NCBI GenBank assembly: GCA_034696485.1
Contig: JAQIWT010001340.1
Coordinates: 1 to 11,246, forward strand
Length of the DNA: 11,246 nucleotides
Direction of reading: 5' to 3'
From: Isohypsibius dastychi
Taxonomy: Eukaryota > Tardigrada > Eutardigrada > Parachela > Isohypsibiidae
Below are positions 1-8,444 of the stretch, in pieces. The number at the start of each line of letters is the position of its first letter. Position 1 is the first letter of the stretch. The notes under the pieces were generated by a model. The model worked only from the letters and a program-made list of their open reading frames with translations. It was not told the DNA's origin and searched no databases. A program made the translations under genes and the position numbers.

Positions 1-476
1 AAAGATCGAAGAATTTCTCCTTTTGGTTGTCGAATCACCTGCGTCATGCAGACTCCATCCGTCACGCACGTCTTGTTCGGACAGTTATCACAATAGCATG
101 ATAGTCCTGCAAAGAAAACAAACCAATTCAAATAACAAGGACGGCAGATAAAACAACCAGCTCAAAGAATAAAGAGCGCCGACGAATTCCCTGTACTGTC
201 AGACAAAGAACACTTCGCCTCGAATTATCGATATTTGGCAGATCAAGCGTTTTTTCCGACTTTCTCCCAGTCTTTCCTAGCAGCTCAACGAAAATTTCGA
301 CACTAGTTAATCTCCAGATGCGAGCGGTTAATTCATGCCAAAGACCAAAACCGGAATATGTTTGAGATATATTGATATTTACCTGGACTGGAAGCTGTTT
401 TGGACGATGCAATCTGGACCACGAATGCCATCCAGGTGACCGCAAAAAAATATCTGGAACCAGATATCCGGCCCAT
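1..476 (-). CDS. TGF-beta/activin-type type I receptor, 5' part (partial, runs off the left edge)
   Basis: Two exons on the minus strand: 476-383 and 106-1, continuing past the window. Intron 107-382 (276 bp) has a strong AG|GTAAAT donor and a TTTGCAG acceptor, phase 1. The start at 476 (GAAATGG context) gives a hydrophobic signal sequence (FFAVTWMAFVVQIA within residues 9-24). Exon 2 opens the ligand-binding ectodomain: Cys35, 37, 40, 45 and 51 in the order CYCDNC...TCVTDGVC. That pattern is characteristic of the TGFBR1/babo/ACVR1 type I receptors. N42 is an N-glycosylation sequon (NKT). Known role of the family: membrane Ser/Thr kinases that bind TGF-beta/activin/BMP dimers with a type II receptor and phosphorylate SMADs. 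The transmembrane, GS and kinase domains lie outside the window, so the subfamily is undecided. TCVTDG favours the TGF-beta/activin branch. Gene A is divergent from it across 894 bp. Confidence 0.85.
226..233. promoter_or_regulatory. TATCGATA (DRE-like) palindrome in receptor intron 1
   Basis: A perfect TATCGATA palindrome, identical to the insect DRE core-promoter element bound by DREF. It lies in intron 1 of the receptor gene, inside a 14-bp string (225-238) repeated exactly at 1163-1176. Function here is inferred from the motif alone. Confidence 0.3.
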
Positions 477-758
477 TTCTAGATGTGGAGGGGCAACAAG
501 GGGAATGGGATCACAGGAAGCATATCAAAAAGCGATGGAGAGAAATCAGATCCTGCGAAATCGACCCAGATCCAGGTAATGTGATGTTTCCAATTTTCAT
601 GACGACAAAAGAAACGAAGAAATCTCTGCCAATCGTTGAAAGCAGGGAATTAGCAAACTACACTGGTTTCTAAAGGTCGCATCTTTGTCTGCGAAAACGG
701 AAAGCAGACTCGTCGAAGAGTCTCGCTGGTAAAATTTCCTGAATGTTAGACGATGTTA

Positions 759-770
759 GACGTCACGTGA
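759..770. promoter_or_regulatory. Overlapping CRE-like and E-box motif
   Basis: GACGTCACGTGA combines the palindrome GACGTC, holding the CREB/ATF half-site ACGTCA, with the E-box CACGTG (764-769) used by bHLH factors such as USF/MYC/MAX. It sits in the divergent spacer, about 285 bp from the receptor ATG and 600 bp from gene A. Only the motif match is seen; use is inferred. Confidence 0.25.
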
Positions 771-795
771 TGTCTGGAAATCAGACCAATGAAAT

Positions 796-857
796 TCTCG
801 TTACTACCATTCTGGTTACTACCATTTTGGTTACTGCCATTCTGGTTACTGGTTACT
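796..857. repeat. 15-bp tandem repeat, about four copies
   Basis: Copies at 796-810, 811-825, 826-840 and a partial one at 841-850 share the consensus TCTGGTTACTACCAT with one or two changes each. An extra GGTTACT follows at 851-857. The unit length is a multiple of three and is open on the plus strand (repeating ILVTT), but nothing else supports translation. Confidence 0.85.
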
Positions 858-1163
858 GGACAAATGGTAAGGCCCAATTAGCGACAGAAAACATATTTCA
901 TATAGTCATTATTCATTATATTCACAGGCAGTTTCTAAACATTATTTACTATGAATAAAGATATTGATTCCCGTTTTGATACCCAACAATCAAGACAACA
1001 ATGTGTCTGAAGGCTGCGGTGCCATAGATCAAGTCTGCGAGAACCATTGCATTACCATCTTCTACAGGGTCTCGGTAATACCAAAGAAACTGACCTTTCA
1101 GTCGCCGAGATCGCGCACTGATGATTAGAGCTTTGCATTGAACTGAACTCTAGCGTTCGTCTT

Positions 1164-1171
1164 TATCGATA
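1164..1171. promoter_or_regulatory. TATCGATA (DRE-like) palindrome upstream of gene A
   Basis: The second copy of TATCGATA in the window, within the 14-bp exact repeat 1163-1176 and 200 bp upstream of gene A's ATG. This is a plausible distance for a promoter element of gene A. Motif-based inference only. Confidence 0.35.
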
Positions 1172-1370
1172 TTTGGAACTTTTGTCTCAACGACCATGCG
1201 ATGCGAAGAAGGTGGCGCATTACGTTGATCGCGAGGAAGAGATATCGCTGACCTTTGGTATCGTGGTTATCTGCTTGTTTTTTCACAAGGAAATTCCCAC
1301 GAAAAACGATAACCCAGAGAAAAAATATTTTGCCGAACAAATTGCTTTTGTTGTAGGAACTGTGGACACG

Positions 1371-3534
1371 ATGTTGCTCAGAATATTCGTTTGTCTGTAT
1401 CTCGCCGGCAGCTTAGTTCCACCTGCATTCTGCGAGGAAAACAACGGGACTTCAAAGAGCAGTAAAATATTCATGGAGGAGAAAGTTTGAGTCGCGGTTT
1501 TCATTAGTCTGATTTATTTGCAGATGTCGAGGAGAATGCGGACCGCATCTCCAAAATCAAGACAGCTGCACAAGAAATATTCTCCATAGTTCGAGTTCGC
1601 CGCGCTCTTGATGATGGCTTGCCCGTGGTAAGTTATTTCAAAAAACTGGCTCAATCCTTAAATATATACAAACTTTAATGGGGAAAAGTGGACAAATAAA
1701 CCATATACATTTTTTATCTGCAGATCCAAGAAAACTGAATGCTAAAAAATGTAAAAGTTTAGAAAAAAAGCGTTGATATTCCTACATTTGTTTTTTGGGA
1801 TAAGTCGTTAATTAATGCTTTTGCAGCTCGGCATGGATCAAGATCCGGTGGAGGAAGCTAGGCGAAAGGTCATCGTGTCGCATCACGGCCCCTCTATACC
1901 ACCTCGGTTTGTCAATGATTCTCAGGAGCTGAGGCCTTCCGAGAACGCCGGCGCAAATCTCTCTCGTCAACAAAGGGATGTCAATGTAGGTAATCTGGGG
2001 CCCTGTTTACTTCGTATGATAACATCTGCTTATAGGAAACCGATGACGGTACACCGTCCGCCGATCTCTCCTCTAAGATACAAAAGATTAAATCGACCTT
2101 GCTTAAACTGATCGGAGAGCAAACCAAGCACATCACCAAAGATGTAACAACATTTTCTCAAATGCCGTAAACACAATAAAGTGTGTTTCTTATCAGCATG
2201 CAAGACTTCTGGGAGAAGTCATTGGAGAAATCGCTGTCAACGCCAAATATCACACAGGAAATGTTTCTACTCAGATGCAATCTTCGAATGAAACATCTTC
2301 AGATTCTAATGAGATGCTGTCTAGAGAGGTAAGTTCTTCGTGGATGTTCTAGTTACAGTGCTTCAGGAATATTTTTGCAGGAACTGGATAATCTTATCCT
2401 TCCGGTTGGAACGGCCGTAGCGGAGGTTATGGTGGAAAAGAAATCAAACGAAGATGCTGCAGAAGTAATTGCGGTTCGACTTGACAGAAATCATTTTGAT
2501 GTGTATTAGCATATCTTTTTAGATCCACAAAGAAGTAGAGCGAGGGATCCACGCGATGATCGAATTAAGCAACCTCCAAAATAAAGGCGCATATTTGGTA
2601 ACAACGCAGCAAGCTGATTATATGTGTTAGATAGTTACTGATTACACGCTGATTGTTGATTTTGAATATTCATTATAAAATTACGCTTCGTAGCCCCACG
2701 ATTATATTCGTCTGTTTTGTTTTTAGGCACATTCGATCGCACACCAGATTCACCTTCAAGAGTTGGCGGTCTGTGGACATTTAATTTTGAAGCACAAAAT
2801 ACATCCGGCTGAGGTAAACTGATACGATTTTTACGCTCGAGAAGTTCACATCAAATTAATTCACACTTGCTGTTCTAGTATCTTTCATCAGTGGGAGCTG
2901 CTGTTGCGAGAGTTATCCACGTTGTCATCGAGTCGGATATTCCAGTCTCCAGAGATGACGTGAGTATCACGAAAATCAAAATTTGCACACTTGAATGGTT
3001 TACATCAATATTTATTTCTAGGTCTTATCGTTGCTGAAGAAGTGGGTGACTTCGTACATCAAAATCGGGTTACTTCTAGCAGACAACTATTCACCTGAAG
3101 TATGACGATTTAATCAAAAACGTCCATGATTGTTCTAATGTATAATATTATAGCTTGAAAAAGAAATCGAGTTTTTGTCGAACGAGATTGCCGGTTTTAA
3201 CGTGGACGCCGTTGATGCTGTGACGAATGTGACATCCGCTGTGAAACGGCAGTTACAGCTGGGCTCTGTTCATTACGCCAAGAGCCTGTGGAATCTCAGG
3301 GTTCTCAACATCGCTTCTTTGTCGATCATAAAACTTCCCCCATCGCTGGTCCTCCTCACATTCGAGGACGAAATTGCATCCCAGTTTCCAGCCAGCTGGC
3401 TCCACTTTGCTGATGAGGATATCAATAAATCTCTGGAGCTCTACGATCAAGCCCACGCCTCGCCGGATCTGCAATTAGGCAAAGCAGGAGGAAATGACAC
3501 ATCAGAAACTTGTTCGTTTTGCCCAAACAACTGA
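1371..3534 (+). CDS. Gene A: secreted all-helical protein of an unrecognised family, 11 exons
   Basis: Exons: 1371-1461, 1524-1627, 1827-1985, 2036-2143, 2197-2328, 2381-2464, 2523-2597, 2727-2813, 2879-2959, 3022-3099, 3154-3534. Together they encode 459 residues. All junctions are GT-AG; the first is phase 1 and the rest phase 0. A signal peptide (residues 1-21, ending PPAFC) is followed by about 130 polar residues, then from residue 155 a run of amphipathic helical segments, roughly one per exon. Sequons are seen at N25, N176, N185, N358 and N447. Cysteines are few: C267 plus a tail C453-x-x-C456. A motif FPASWL (411-416) is shared with gene B. The exon 1 donor at 1462 (GTAAAA) was chosen because it keeps the reading frame; the donor at 1485 with the same acceptor gives a stop. 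No known domain is recognised, so function is unknown. Secretion is inferred from the signal peptide. Gene B, 93 bp downstream, is its paralogue. Confidence 0.8.
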
Positions 3535-3627
3535 AAGTCACTTGCATTTTTTCCACAGTTTCCATGTCTTGACTCTCGACACCAGCATCTTCTTTCTGAA
3601 CTGACGTGCCATAACTGAAAAATAATT

Positions 3628-5353
3628 ATGTTGATTGACCTTTTCTTCTTTTCTGTTGTTACCGTCCAAACGGCTGTTGCTGTTGACTGGCTTGAGCGTT
3701 ATAATGGTACGTCCACCATAAGATGCAATTAATCCAAATGAAGATCCGTTCCCAGTACTTGCTAGAAAAGCGATGGGAGTTAGACCTGGTATCAGTATGA
3801 ATATGACATGCTGTGAATTATCTTGTTTATCGGTAGTTGATCCACGAAGATCGGCTCTAGTCTGGACCACTAGTCACAACCTGTCGCAGATCCTGTGTCC
3901 GACATCGGTCAGTGTTGCACGCCTGCTCTGTGTATGACGTTCCACGATTTTAATTTTTCTAGAACCCAACAGTCACGGCCACTCCGCAACGTTCATTAAG
4001 AGCGGATTTAAACATTCCACTTGACCTTTCGCCAGTCTCCCAGCTGAGCGAAGATGAGCTGCGGAATTTGCACCGGAAGGAAGAGCGCGTAAAATCGATT
4101 CTTGAGAGCGTCATCGGGGATGCACGGGTCATCAATCAAGATGTACAAACGGATGCAGCAATTTCTGTCAGCCAGGGAAGTCATCATAACCAGAATGTGT
4201 TTCAGAAAGCTCGATTACTTGGAGAAGTTACCGGCGAGATGGTGTCCAAGTGCATGCGTGAAGCTGGAATGGTCACCACCACCAACAGCACAGTAAAAAC
4301 CCTTGACACTAAGGTGAGCTGATCTAACATGTTGGAATACTGATCTCAGACCATTGACACGCACTGCTGTCTTCTTTGTAGTTTCTTGAAGCTATTGTCA
4401 TGCCTCTCGGTGGTTCCATTGCAAAGATCTTCCTAGAACGACCACCACCTTCTGAAAACATGGCTGAGGTGCGTTTTTCTGAGACTTCCGATCCGAACAG
4501 ACTTCACTGAGCAATAAAGCTCTTACAGCGCCACCTGGATTTTGACTTGGGTGCCAATACCTTTCTACGCGGCAACAGTATGCAAAATAACTTGATGGTT
4601 CGATTTTTCAGTTATGAGTGTGACCTTTTTGACATGTGTTACAATTGCAGGTTCGATCTGTGGTAACCGAAGTTCATTGGGAAGCTCTGGCCCGGTATGG
4701 GGTTAAAATACTCGGTAACACTTTATCCCGAGAGGAGGTGAGATAATCGACCACGACAACGGCGTTAAATTACGATTAATCTTGTTTTTTGTGTGTAGTA
4801 CCTCGATGCTGTGGGTTTTTCAACTGGATTAACGATTTCGCTGATCCAAAAAATCAATGGCACTGTTCTGCGACAAGATGTACGCAAAAAAACAAAACAG
4901 GAAACCCAACAAAGGAATCTCATGATTTCAGGTTCTTGCCACTGGCCGGAAATATGTCGGAAACTTCCTGAAAGCTTATCTCATGATGAGTAATCAGTAC
5001 TACAGTTTTGTAAGAAGTTTGCCAAGTGATTTTCCTATAATATTCGCATGCTTTTGTTCGTCGCGTAGATGGACTCCTCAATCTCGTGGCTCGCTGACGA
5101 TATTTCGCAATACACAGCGGACGATATCCTGCGTATCCGGGATTCAGCAAGCTCCGGGCGTTTACAAAATGAATGGAGTAAGTTCGCCATGGAAGCCAAC
5201 AAGGGGTTGCGAGCTTTGAGACTCATTAGCACTGGATTGCTTCTGGTTTATCGAAACAGCCCTGCGGACATCCGGTTCCAGTCAGCTGAATCTGTCGCTT
5301 CGATTCTTCCGCCTTCTTGGCTAACACTGAAATATCTGCACCCCATGATATAG
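3628..5353 (+). CDS. Gene B: tandem paralogue of gene A, secreted helical protein, about 10 exons
   Basis: Well-supported exons: 3963-4142, 4206-4313, 4382-4468, 4529-4597, 4651-4737, 4799-4879, 4932-5009, 5069-5353 (TAG stop), all in phase 0. They align exon by exon with gene A: ARLLGEV starts both exon 4206 here and exon 2197 there. Three exons have identical lengths in both genes (87, 81, 78 nt), and both end in a long last exon with hPxSWL (344-349 here). The 5' end is tentative: a signal-peptide exon 3628-3706 (LFFFSVVTVQTAVA, donor GTACGT, phase 1 as in A) and a 23-nt exon 3766-3788, giving 358 residues. Sequons occur at N121 and N231; the only cysteine seen is C110. B lacks most of A's N-terminal polar region and its long acidic tail. 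The donor at 4598 (GTTCGA) is weak. Function is unknown. The gene is convergent with the SLC46 gene downstream. Confidence 0.72.
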
Positions 5354-5535
5354 AAAAATTCGCGTCACTGTTGTTCTGGTATTCATATTTCGTTATGGGT
5401 AGTTGTAAGGTTTGTTCGTTCACAGCTTGCAGTTAGCCCACCTGTCAAAACAAACAGTATAATCACAAATTGTTTTAAAAATGAGTGCTGCACTGTTGGA
5501 ACCCTACTTTTTCCGGGCGATTTCTTGGAAGTGAA

Positions 5536-5541
5536 TTTATT
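5536..5541 (-). terminator. AATAAA poly(A) signal of the SLC46-like gene
   Basis: TTTATT on the plus strand reads AATAAA on the minus strand, 54 nt past the SLC46-like stop codon. This suits a short 3' UTR. Confidence 0.6.
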
Positions 5542-5550
5542 ATACAGTAT

Positions 5551-5556
5551 ATTAAA
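5551..5556 (+). terminator. ATTAAA, possible poly(A) signal of gene B
   Basis: The common variant ATTAAA lies 198 nt past gene B's stop and is the best candidate I see on this strand. If it is used, gene B's 3' end would reach the 3' end of the convergent transporter gene. Confidence 0.3.
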
Positions 5557-5594
5557 TCTAATGTGGTGTAAAAAATCACAGATCAGAGTGAAGA

Positions 5595-7333
5595 TCAATT
5601 TCGAGTGACGACATCCAGGTAGCAAAAACTGGCAAGTGGCAAAACAAGTACGAACGCTTCGACGGCGAACACAAAACCCGGCCACCAAAATGCAGTGGCG
5701 CTGAAAAGTTTGACGAATATCAAGGAGCTCAAGATATTAGAAATGGCTTGGATAGACCCGACAATCGATAATATCTTGCCGGTTTCTCCGCGTTCTACAA
5801 ATCCGATCAGAACAGACTGCATGCAGACGAACGACAGCTGGCGAAATATCCCCAGTCCCAGTGTTGAGTACACAACCCAGGATTTGATAGAGATGGCATA
5901 CCCATAACTGCAAAGAACTGCGGAAATGGCGGCGATGACACCCATTGCGGTGTCACTCATTCCGACCACTTTTTTGAACAACGGGATGGTGATTATCAAC
6001 GCTGTTAGATTTACAATTCCTTGTGCGCTTGTGAAGGCGGTGTACATGTTCACAGTCCAGCTTAGAGGCTTAAATTCGACGAGAAGCTGCAGAATTGCCG
6101 CTTCATCTGAAATGAGCCATATTTGAAGAATTTCGTTTCAAATTTACCATGAAAACAAATGCACCACATGGAAGATATGATGAATTTCGTGATAATTTGT
6201 GAAACATTTGTGTTTGATGTAAGCCTTACTCTCCATGCACATAATGGCAGCAGTGTAGGAAATCAACATCAGTACAATATGGAGTCGTCCATTGTCCTCC
6301 CGAACCCGTCTCAACATTTTCCAGTTGTCTCTGATACTTTGTAGGTCAAAGATATGTCGCATGTTGGAAATGTCCACAACCTGAGTTTTCTCAAAGCTGT
6401 GATGATCTTTGATAAGAATAAGAACGTAGATGAGAGCCGAAAGATGAAATGCGCCATGACAGTAGAACGGCGCTGAAAATCCGTAATGTTTCAGCAACTG
6501 CGAGCCCGCCAGCTGACCACAGGCGAGCCCGATTCCCAGGGCGCCCATACACACGGAAATAATGAAAGCTCGATTGCGTTCTGTAGTATAATCTCCGACA
6601 TAACTGTATTGGGCCATTAGGAAAATCGTCCATCCACCGAATGAGCTTCCAAGTATTGGCGGAATTATGAAGTATGCTGGAGCAAGATCGAGGTGAATGA
6701 ATGTGAGGGTCAACGCTGCTTGGACCAAGAAACCGACGAATGGAAAGAGCATGGGTACTTTTCGACCGAACCTGGAAAAATAGTTATTTCGGAAAACCCA
6801 ATATAATGCAATACACTTTCAAACCTGTCGCTCCATGATCCAAGAAACAAGGAAAATATGATTCCCGGAATACTGCCCGCAATGCTGACGTATAATAAAT
6901 AATCTGCGGTTATGCTTCTGACGCGATTTGCAGCCTCTTCATTTGTGCTGTTTGCTTGTCCAATTGTTCTGCAAACCTCTTCGGAGTAATTCAAGGATAC
7001 GGTGCATACCTGCAGAAATTCAGGTCTAATATATTCAAATTTTGCAATTACTCAAATGCTGACTTGATGTTTTATTAATTCCGTGAAAACAGGAATGTAT
7101 ATTCCGACAGCAAATCCGAAGAGTATTGAAACAGGCGCTGCAATTGTGCCTCGGTTTTTCCAGAACTGTTGTGGTGTGATTTCAAGGTCGGATGTAGGAT
7201 GTTCATCGGGCAAGGGTTGCTTCCTTGATACGACAGCCGCAATGGCATCTCCAAGAGCTTCCGGTACCAGCTGATCATTTAACATGCTCATAGAGCGTCG
7301 GCCATCTCGGCCATCCGAAAAAATTGCGTCCAT
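5595..7333 (-). CDS. SLC46: SLC46-type major facilitator transporter (folate-transporter-like), complete
   Basis: Four exons: 7333-7064, 7009-6825, 6771-6230, 6106-5595, giving 502 residues. Introns are 54, 53 and 123 bp, in phases 0, 2 and 1. A cytosolic N-terminus of about 60 residues precedes TM1 (about 63-85). The TM1-TM2 loop carries C92, C103 and sequons N97 (NYS) and N110 (NST); loop glycosylation is also known in PCFT/SLC46A1. The MFS motif A loop after TM2 is textbook: GSWSDRFGRK (147-156). The SLC46-like SYVGDYTTERNRA stretch follows TM4. The C-terminal half supplies six further hydrophobic segments, which agrees with 12 TMs. Family members move folates (SLC46A1, proton-coupled) or other small molecules across plasma or lysosomal membranes; the substrate here cannot be read from sequence. 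The first donor (CAA|GTCAGC) is weak, but the only in-frame alternative downstream follows a stop. Confidence 0.92.
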
Positions 7334-7677
7334 CTCTTAGTAAAATGAAGTAGCTTATTTTCGGAACAAACATTCCGGAAAGCAGAGAAACGGATATCTG
7401 GCATGAGAACAATAAATTCCCGATAGGCGATACAAACTGCATTGCTGATCAACCTTCGAACTGTTATGCTAGTTCAACTGCAAGCTTACGAATAGAATTC
7501 TGATATTCGCAATCATACATGTACCGTACACTAAAGCCTGACTTCTGAACTCGAAAAATGAAGATGAATTTCGTGGTGTGCGAGACCTCGGCCGGTTCGG
7601 TTCGCCGGTGTGTATCAAAGTTCGAAGCTGTCGTTGTATCATTCCTAATGTAATAAGCCAAGTAAGCTACAAGGTGA

Positions 7678-7903
7678 ATGTTATTTATTTCCTTGATCGA
7701 CATTTATGCGTTATTGGCATGCTCGCCGTAAGTGTACAGGCCGTAACGCAGTATAATTTATGGTAATGTTCTCAATCACCGCTACATAATTCATGGCACG
7801 ATTATTAGCGTATTGAGTTTTTGTCAGACACGACTGCTGTTGCAAGCTTGGTGCCGAAAAGATGCAAAAGTATCCGATTGTAGACTGGTATATTCTAGAT
7901 TAA
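7678..7903 (+). CDS. Tentative two-exon gene for a 41-residue secreted peptide
   Basis: Exon 7678-7727 starts with ATG and encodes a hydrophobic leader (MLFISLIDIYALLACS). It ends at a strong donor, CC|GTAAGT, in phase 2. A good acceptor (TTTTTGTCAG, ending 7827) opens a frame-compatible exon 7828-7903. That exon encodes PHDCCCKLGAEKMQKY followed by nine residues rich in aromatic and aliphatic side chains, then TAA. The product would be a short secreted peptide with a CCC cluster. Against it: a weak start context (T at -3), no recognised homologue, no poly(A) signal and a very short chain. No function is proposed. The spacer position, next to another small secreted-peptide gene on the same strand, is suggestive only. 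Confidence 0.3.
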
Positions 7904-8406
7904 AGTCGACACGGAAGATTTCTTAAAATGTCAGCATACAGCAACAATCCGCGATTTTTTCATTTCATCGCACGATTATAGTTCATTCCTAAAAAAATAC
8001 AGAACTGATAAAACCATTATGTAGAATATCATTCACATGCACTGGAATAACATTACTGGAATACCAAGGTTTTACACTTTTGCGACTTCAGTGGTACATT
8101 TTCAACGTCTATTATTACCAGGACAGGTCGGATCCTATTGTCACATCCATTCAACATTCCCATTCGTGGTACCATTGAACATGTAATCACATCGAGCAGA
8201 TTACTCTTGCCGATTACACAATATCCTCACGAAGGCCAAGATCTGAGTCAAGAACATTCAGAAGCAAGAGCTCGCTGCGGGAGATTTTTTGGACTCGATG
8301 TAAACCAGTTATTGTTACGGAAAGAAATGGTTGCACCACCCTTTGGATGTCTTCTGCTCATTAATTATAGCACTGTTATTGAGATATTCGTGCAACAAGT
8401 GCGGCA

Positions 8407-8444
8407 TATATAAGTCATATGCTGGCAGGAATATTCAATCAGTT
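8407..8444 (+). promoter_or_regulatory. TATA box plus TCAGT initiator of the 77-residue peptide gene
   Basis: TATATAAG at 8407-8414 is followed, at canonical spacing (about 32-34 bp), by TCAGTT at 8439-8444, the arthropod-type initiator with the A at 8441 as predicted +1. This implies a 63-nt 5' leader before the ATG at 8504. It is the clearest core promoter in the window. Confidence 0.7.

Larger units (their letters stand above)
477..1370. other. Spacer between divergent genes (receptor leftward, gene A rightward)
   Basis: I found no convincing coding exon in these 894 bp. Short open frames on the plus strand (485-673, 743-958) lack good start contexts, splice logic or recognisable composition, and one of them merely translates the tandem repeat at 796-857. 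Both neighbours are transcribed away from here, so the stretch should hold both promoters. It contains a direct repeat of ATGTTAGACG (743-760 area), a CRE/E-box-like site (759-770), a 15-bp tandem repeat, an orphan AATAAA at 954-959 on the plus strand and a TATCGATA at 1164-1171. No TATA box stands out for either gene. No ATG occurs in frame upstream of gene A's start at 1371 within its open frame. Confidence 0.6.

Noticed and set aside
128-445. 105-codon open frame on the minus strand
   Set aside because: It runs through the receptor's intron and uses a different frame from the signal-peptide exon 476-383. The phase-1 join to the Cys-rich exon explains the locus better.
485-673. Plus-strand 62-codon open frame
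   Set aside because: No ATG start in good context, no homology and no splice partner.
743-958. Plus-strand 71-codon open frame ending at an AATAAA (954-959)
   Set aside because: Its regular part is only the translated 15-bp tandem repeat, and the rest is AT-rich without protein-like composition.
1485-1531. Alternative gene A exon 1 end at GTTTGA (1485), with acceptor at 1523 or 1531
   Set aside because: With the good TTGCAG acceptor at 1523 it gives a stop. The frame works only with a poor acceptor at 1531, whereas GTAAAA at 1462 works with the good one.
3538-3870. Minus-strand 110-codon open frame
   Set aside because: Antisense to the putative first exons of gene B, with no recognisable protein features.
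1371-5353. Assigning genes A and B to known tardigrade secreted heat-soluble (SAHS) proteins
   Set aside because: SAHS proteins are single-domain, fatty-acid-binding-like beta barrels of about 170 residues. A and B are long, multi-exon and helix-like.
7464-7766. Overlapping open frames on both strands (7464-7703 minus, 7578-7766 plus)
   Set aside because: No family resemblance or start context. The plus frame would read through the GTAAGT donor of the peptide candidate in another frame.
8138-8413. 91-codon plus-strand open frame
   Set aside because: It begins at a TTG, overlaps the TATA box of the next gene and shows no homology.
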